Shown here: positions 58,649 through 64,000 of the stretch, piece after piece
Layout: each line of letters begins with the position of its first letter
How positions within the stretch are numbered: the first letter of the stretch is position 1
Source: Apricaphanius iberus
Lineage: Eukaryota; Chordata; Actinopteri; Cyprinodontiformes; Aphaniidae
Length of the DNA stretch: 64,000 bases
Direction of reading: 5' to 3'
Assembly (NCBI GenBank): GCA_028564705.1
Contig: JAPXFQ010002431.1
Location: 992,001 to 1,056,000 of the forward strand
Translations under genes and position numbers: made by a program
Notes under the pieces: model-generated
Told to the model about the DNA's origin: nothing
Seen by the model: only the letters and a program-made list of their open reading frames with translations
The model's database searches: none

Positions 58649-60702
58649 GTAACGTAAAGGTTTCTGTGACGACGTGTTTTTGCTGCCTCGCGCGTCACTC
58701 TTTCGTTTAAAGCACACATTAAGAGAAAACGTGAAAGACAATCAAAGCTGAGCATTTCAAATTAATATCGTTTTGAATAAATGACAAATACATTTCTGTT
58801 GATTAACAAACACAGAACATGATCATGACACCAAGTGACTGTTTTCGGTCCATCTTTAGTCGACAGACCCTCCCTCCTTCCTTCCCTCAGAAGGAGATAT
58901 TGCGGATTTAATTTTCTCACGTTGATTTGGACATATTTAAAGTTGGTTATTTTGTGACCGGAATGATAATTTCCGCCAATTTATCGCGTATGTACAAAAT
59001 GTTCCCAACATTTTTTCCCTCTGCTCTGTTTACAGAGTGTGGGCGAGTCATGGTGTTTTTTAATTTTTTTTTACCACCACATTATGTCCTTACAGTTTAT
59101 GATGGCTAATATATTTCAGAAGTAGTTTTGGTGCTTCACTTGCAACCATCTGACTTTTAATGTTTTACTAATAACTTACTATACACAGTACATACACAAC
59201 ACTAGGGCATTTACCCAAGATAAAGCAACCACTGTATTTTTAAGCTATGTTGAAGCACAATTGTATATTTTTTCCCTGAACCACGATGGAAGAATATTGT
59301 GGTGCTCTGCTGCAGAAACAGAGTTAATTAAATTAAAAGGGTGGTTACATACACTGTACTGGCTCTGTCCGGTCTGCAAATGTTAAACCCCTACATTGTG
59401 CTCAAATACATATAATCAGACCAATGCTGGATTTGCAGACGTAGTAGTGACGGTAATAGTAATGACACAACTCGAGTCAACACAGTCATTGTGAATAAAA
59501 TGTTACAAATTCATCCCAGTGATGCACCGATCATTAGCTTATACCAGGCGATGCCAAGTTCCAATTTTCTAAAAACAAAAAAACTCTTGCCTTCTAATTT
59601 TTTTCATTTTAGTTTCGCATCAAAACTATAAAATGAGGGGGGCGCAGGACCTAGATGATTTTAATATTTCCTTTATCTGGTTTTTGTGACCCAGAAAACT
59701 GTTCTGCGTTCAAAAGTGATGGTAATGCAGTGAAACCAGATGTTGTGTGAAATGGTCGAAAAAATTTAACAAAACAGTTAAATGAGTCATGTATTAAACT
59801 AACCAACTATATCCTTCAGAAAAATATTTTAAAAGTAAAAAGAAAATGGTTTCAGTGCAGTGTTTCCCATAAAATGTTTTCAGGGGGTGGGGGAGTGGTT
59901 GAGTGGATGGGCGGTATAGATTGATTTTTGATGTGAAATTAAATTCAACAGCATTTGAATAAATCTAAAATATATTTCATTTACAACAAATAAAAAAAGG
60001 TATACGTTTTATGTAAAACGGCTTTTAAAGTGACCATCTGTAGGTTTCTGACGATGAGGAGCAGTACATTTAGGGTTGTCAAGGTGTGAAAATTGAACTT
60101 CACGGTTATTGTGACCAAAATTATCACGGTTTTTGGTACTATCGCGGCGTTTTTTTTAAGGGGTGTTGAATATGGCTGGCATAGTATGGCATCAACAGGC
60201 TTTCTGTGGTTGTCAATCTCTTAATTTCAGTTCATGACACGTTCACAGTACAGTGGTGGCTACACAAATAAACAGCAAATAATTCTCCCTTATAAACAAA
60301 CGAAAAAACACTCTTACGAATCTGTTTGTTTTCACTAATTGAACGCTTGAAGGGAGGACTGAATTACCAAAATGATGCTCTGCTTCTCGTCTATGACGGC
60401 TCCGACAGCCTGGTTTAACAACAACGTCGCCGTGAACTTAGTCTTTCCGCATCGTCCATTTAGCTAGACCTAAGTCAAGAGCCCCATGATAACACTGGGT
60501 ACAACTTAAGCGGGCGTAAGGATATTAGTTCAGTGCAACCGGCCAAAAGTATATTAAAGGACCGGGCGGAGCAGCGGAGTTTGAAAGCTAACCCAGTTCA
60601 CATAGCATTCTGGCGGAGAATAGAGCCGTGTCACAGCTGGACTCATGCTGAAGTATGAAGGGGAAACGTCGTGCACCGCATTGCGCGGAATCATATCCTG
60701 GT
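58649..60702 (+). other. flot2: FLOT2 intron 1, left part
   Basis: AT-rich sequence with no exon recognised. A hAT-type left end (TAGGGTTGTCAAGG) occurs near 60074, but no matching right end was found. GC rises at 60360-60680. Confidence 0.5.
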
Positions 60703-61659
60703 TAGGGGTGGGCGATATGGCAAAAATAGAATATCACGATTTTCAATTATATAATCATGATTTTGATTTTATCACGATTTATTTTTGTAATGATGACCAA
60801 CAAAACTTAAACCACACATTAAAGAAGAGAAACATTAAATAATTAATTAATTCCAATTGGGGATAACCAGCAAAGGGCTAAAATACTTATGTTTTTCTCA
60901 CACCAGAGATAATAGAAATGCACTGAAAGTTCTGAATTAAACTATATATATATATATATATGTGTATATATACAAACAAATGAGTATTTTTTTATTTTCA
61001 AATAACTTCATTGAAAAATACATTAAAATCATAAACGTATTTAAATGTATCATATAGCATTTTAACTTTGACTTGTCTACTAAAACAGAAAGCAAACATG
61101 AACTTACTTTAGTTTAAAAGTATGATATTGAGCAAATATAATTAAATATAAAATCTTTCAAAATAAAAGACTAACATGCAAGATACACCAATTAATCCTC
61201 ATACAACGGGGTAAATGCAGCTTCAACTGCTTAAAGCTGTTTTTTTTGCAGAATGCTGACAGGCACACATAAAGCTGCCTAATACAAACCTTAGTAATAA
61301 CAATGTAGTTAGTGTAAAAACACAACAGTATACAAAGTGCTGCTGCATAAGATAATAAAGGTAGACTTTAGTGTAAGCTGTTCTAATTATTCTTTCATTT
61401 AACCAAATATATTCTTAATATTCCATTAAACTCTCTTTGCATTCACGTGAATGAAACTGTATATATAAATATATATATGTTATGGCGGTGTTCGGGGATT
61501 CGCTTAGAACAGCGGGGGAGCGGAGGTTTTTCTTCACACACAGAGGGTGAAATAAAGCAGCATAACTGAGAATCTGGATAAAACGATCTCTCAAAAATGA
61601 CAGATCGTCAGACGTGTAGACCGCTTCACGGTCTTAAATCGTCCTATCGCACACCACTA
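60703..61659. mobile_element. hAT-type MITE with perfect 8-bp target duplication
   Basis: Ends TAGGGGTGGGCGATA and, reversed, TAGTGGTGTGCGATA (13 of 15). The flanks at 60695-60702 and 61660-61667 are both ATCCTGGT. Length 957 bp, AT-rich, no transposase. Contains a short TA tract (about 60945-60970). Lies in FLOT2 intron 1. Confidence 0.85.
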
Positions 61660-64000
61660 ATCCTGGTCATAAATTAGTAACTGGCTGGACTTCATTGAGT
61701 AGTCGGCTTCATAGTCGGCAGCTGGCGCTTGATTGACTGATTGATAGTCCTACACAAACTGAAATTGTTTTGAAAAAGGGTAACAGTGTTGACTATATTT
61801 ATAATAATATAGATAAAAGGCTTATCAAAAGTACAACTTTTCAATTCAAAGTAAAGGAACAAGGGTTTAGCATGCAAATCATTGTTGTCATTATTTCACT
61901 GTTCATATCAATAAACCTATGAGTTTGCCTATACCTATTTTTGTTTCAAGGTATATTTGAAATTGATTCCAATATTATTATTTTATTATTTTAACTGTGT
62001 TTTGCTGATTGTTTCGAGGGTATTACATCTCCTTATAATAGCGCCAGAAATGTTATGTTATAATATTTTCGGACAACTAAATAAACCCTCTATATCAGGA
62101 AAATATCGTCCCAAGTTTGCCTCCTTCCAGTGACTTTTGCAGATTTGGGAAAACGTCTTAAGGTGGTAATCATTGTTAAATTCATAATGTAGTAAGTTGC
62201 ATTGGTGACCAACTCTTAACCGCCCCCTGCGAGCTCCATAATGCATAGCGTCATTTCAGTATGGGGGTATCCACGACACAGCTTATATGCTAGCGGTGGG
62301 CGCTGCGGCTGCACGATAGGGCGACTCGTTGCATCCTCCCTCAACCCAACGTCCTCACATCATGCTTTTCAGCTAAAACGCTAATGTTAACCTGTCTTGC
62401 ATTGACTGTAGAAAAGTGACTGATATTCAATGAGATGTGTCATGAGGTTTGAAGTGTTGCTGCCTTTTGCAGAGACTTTTTTCCTGCATGTTCTGCAAAG
62501 AGGAAAGCTGTTTTCTATCAAGTGTCCCTCGGTATTCTTCAAATACCCAAAATATGACCATACTTCCGACTTTTTCTTCTTTGAGGGCTGACATGTGCTG
62601 AGCGCTGCCTTCTCCTCCTTCGGCCATCTTTTCAGCTTAGAGAAGTTTTGGTTGTAAACTACAAAGTTTGCATGTGTTGCATCTTCAGCAGATGAGACGG
62701 TGGCAGGTAAGGCTCATCGTGCCTACAATGTAATCCATCGAGATGATAAATTCTTTTAAAAACAAGACTGTAATTATTATCGTCAACATTTTCACCGGGG
62801 GTTTACCACTACACCGGAAACGCTGACATCCCTAAGTACATACCTAAATCATTTCAAGCAAGCAAGCAATATTTTTGTGTTTGAGTGACGACCTTATTAA
62901 CGAATGACCATAAAGGCCAAAAATTACAATTGTGCAATTTTCTACTACTACAGAAGATTGTTTAGCCTCCAGAAAAGCATATGCATAAAGATGACATGCA
63001 CAATTGACTCTTTTTCATTACTGGCAGCAAGTGAAGAGGTAAATGTGTAAAACAACATTTATGAATAGCGAAAGTTTTCAGCATTTTGTAGGTTAGTGAT
63101 AGTATTCAGATATTTTTTTAAATGAATAAACCGTATTGTTAGATACAATAGAAAAAATAACTAATTTCAGGGTAGTTTTACTCCATGTTACTGTGACTGG
63201 TAGGAATGCTCTGATCAGGTTGTAGGCTGCCAATCATCGATACCGATCAGCCAAGATGCTGATCATTGCCGATCATCAATACCAATCAATCACATAGTTT
63301 GGCTGTACATTTTTCATTTAGTTATGGTGAGTGCTACTGCATGTGTTTCATGATTCGGAAAAAGAAACAAAAAAATCACCTTAATTTAGAGAAAGCATGG
63401 TTCCAAGTGCAGTTCCAAGTAGTCGGTGGAATCTTGTCTTCAACCCAATGGTCTGCTCTGTGACCACATACCATGGAGGCCGCCATTGCTCCTCCACTGC
63501 TGTAGTACCTCCATTTGGCCGCTAGGCCCCCATTGAAAAGCCTTGGACTTTAGACACGTTAAAAACAACTTTAATGCCTGGTGCCCATTTTTAAAAAACT
63601 TTCTATGGCTATATATTCTTCCTGAGATAACGCTGGGCTCATAAAAAACCTGGGCACCAGGCGGGTTTTCGTAAGATCATTTTTTGAAATCTTGCATAAT
63701 TAATAAGGGGGCCGAGCCAAGTTTAGCATCAGAGCTAAAGACGCGGCAGCAGAATGGGCGTGATTACGACCGAACTACACGCCCATACACGCCCCGCGAG
63801 AACAGAGTCTACAGTGAAGATCCCGCCCCTATGCCCTTTTCAGGAACATGCTTCGTCAGAGCTGGGGAGGAGGAGTCTGTGAATCTGCCATGAATTCCCC
63901 CATGAAAGTGTGTCATTCTGGTAAACGGGCAGGAGTGAGGAGGCGCTGTCTATCTTTCTTACAGTCTATGCTTCCACTGCTGAAAAAGACTGGTCGTCTA
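61660..64000 (+). other. flot2: FLOT2 intron 1, right part
   Basis: No exon found. 63577-63588 and 63650-63661 form a CCTGGTGCCCA/TGGGCACCAGG inverted pair, probably part of a repeat. Frames such as 62627-62427 on - lack family resemblance. Confidence 0.4.

Noticed and set aside
58927..59109. 60-codon frame on + after FLOT2 exon 1 as a second exon
   Set aside because: Does not match the flotillin-2 continuation (GCCGS...) and has no acceptor in the right phase.

Overview
This is vertebrate nuclear DNA, almost certainly from a ray-finned (teleost) fish. The genes are split into short exons with GT-AG introns. The space between exons is packed with typical teleost repeats: L2-clade LINEs, an RTE/Rex-type LINE, tRNA-derived SINEs, Tc1, hAT, Harbinger and pogo-like DNA transposons, and TA microsatellites. 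There is no bacterial or viral gene organisation. The species cannot be named from the sequence.

Three protein-coding genes are supported. (1) A DHRS11-type short-chain dehydrogenase/reductase lies on the + strand at 231-33184, in seven coding exons (255 residues, complete, all phases consistent). It has a 27-kb first intron. (2) An SLC6-family Na+/Cl- coupled transporter lies on the - strand from 53169 down to 34650, in thirteen coding exons (592 residues, complete, all phases consistent). Sodium and chloride ligands, the EL2 disulfide pair and a C-terminal PDZ-type ligand are visible, but I could not match it confidently to a named SLC6 member. (3) The first coding exon of flotillin-2 lies on the + strand at 58600-58648; the rest of that gene is beyond the right edge. 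DHRS11 and the SLC6 gene converge tail to tail (stop codons 1.5 kb apart). The SLC6 gene and FLOT2 are divergent. The three proteins have unrelated jobs (cytosolic carbonyl reduction, membrane transport, membrane-raft scaffold), so no shared pathway is implied.

Layout: 1-362 DHRS11 promoter side and exon 1; 363-27481 intron 1 (two L2 copies, SINEs, hAT-type elements, a triple-nested transposon at 24452-26472); 27482-33184 DHRS11 exons 2-7; 33185-34649 shared 3' space; 34650-53169 SLC6 gene, with introns 3, 8 and 12 filled by L2 copies, a 540-bp foldback element, a Harbinger element carrying a second MITE, and a deleted Tc1; 53170-58599 intergenic, with a SINE split by an RTE-type LINE; 58600-64000 FLOT2 exon 1 and intron 1, with a hAT element flanked by a perfect 8-bp duplication.

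No undescribed system (defence locus, gene cluster or similar) was found. The most interesting items are the SLC6 transporter of uncertain identity, the nested transposons with readable target-site duplications, and the near-perfect foldback element.
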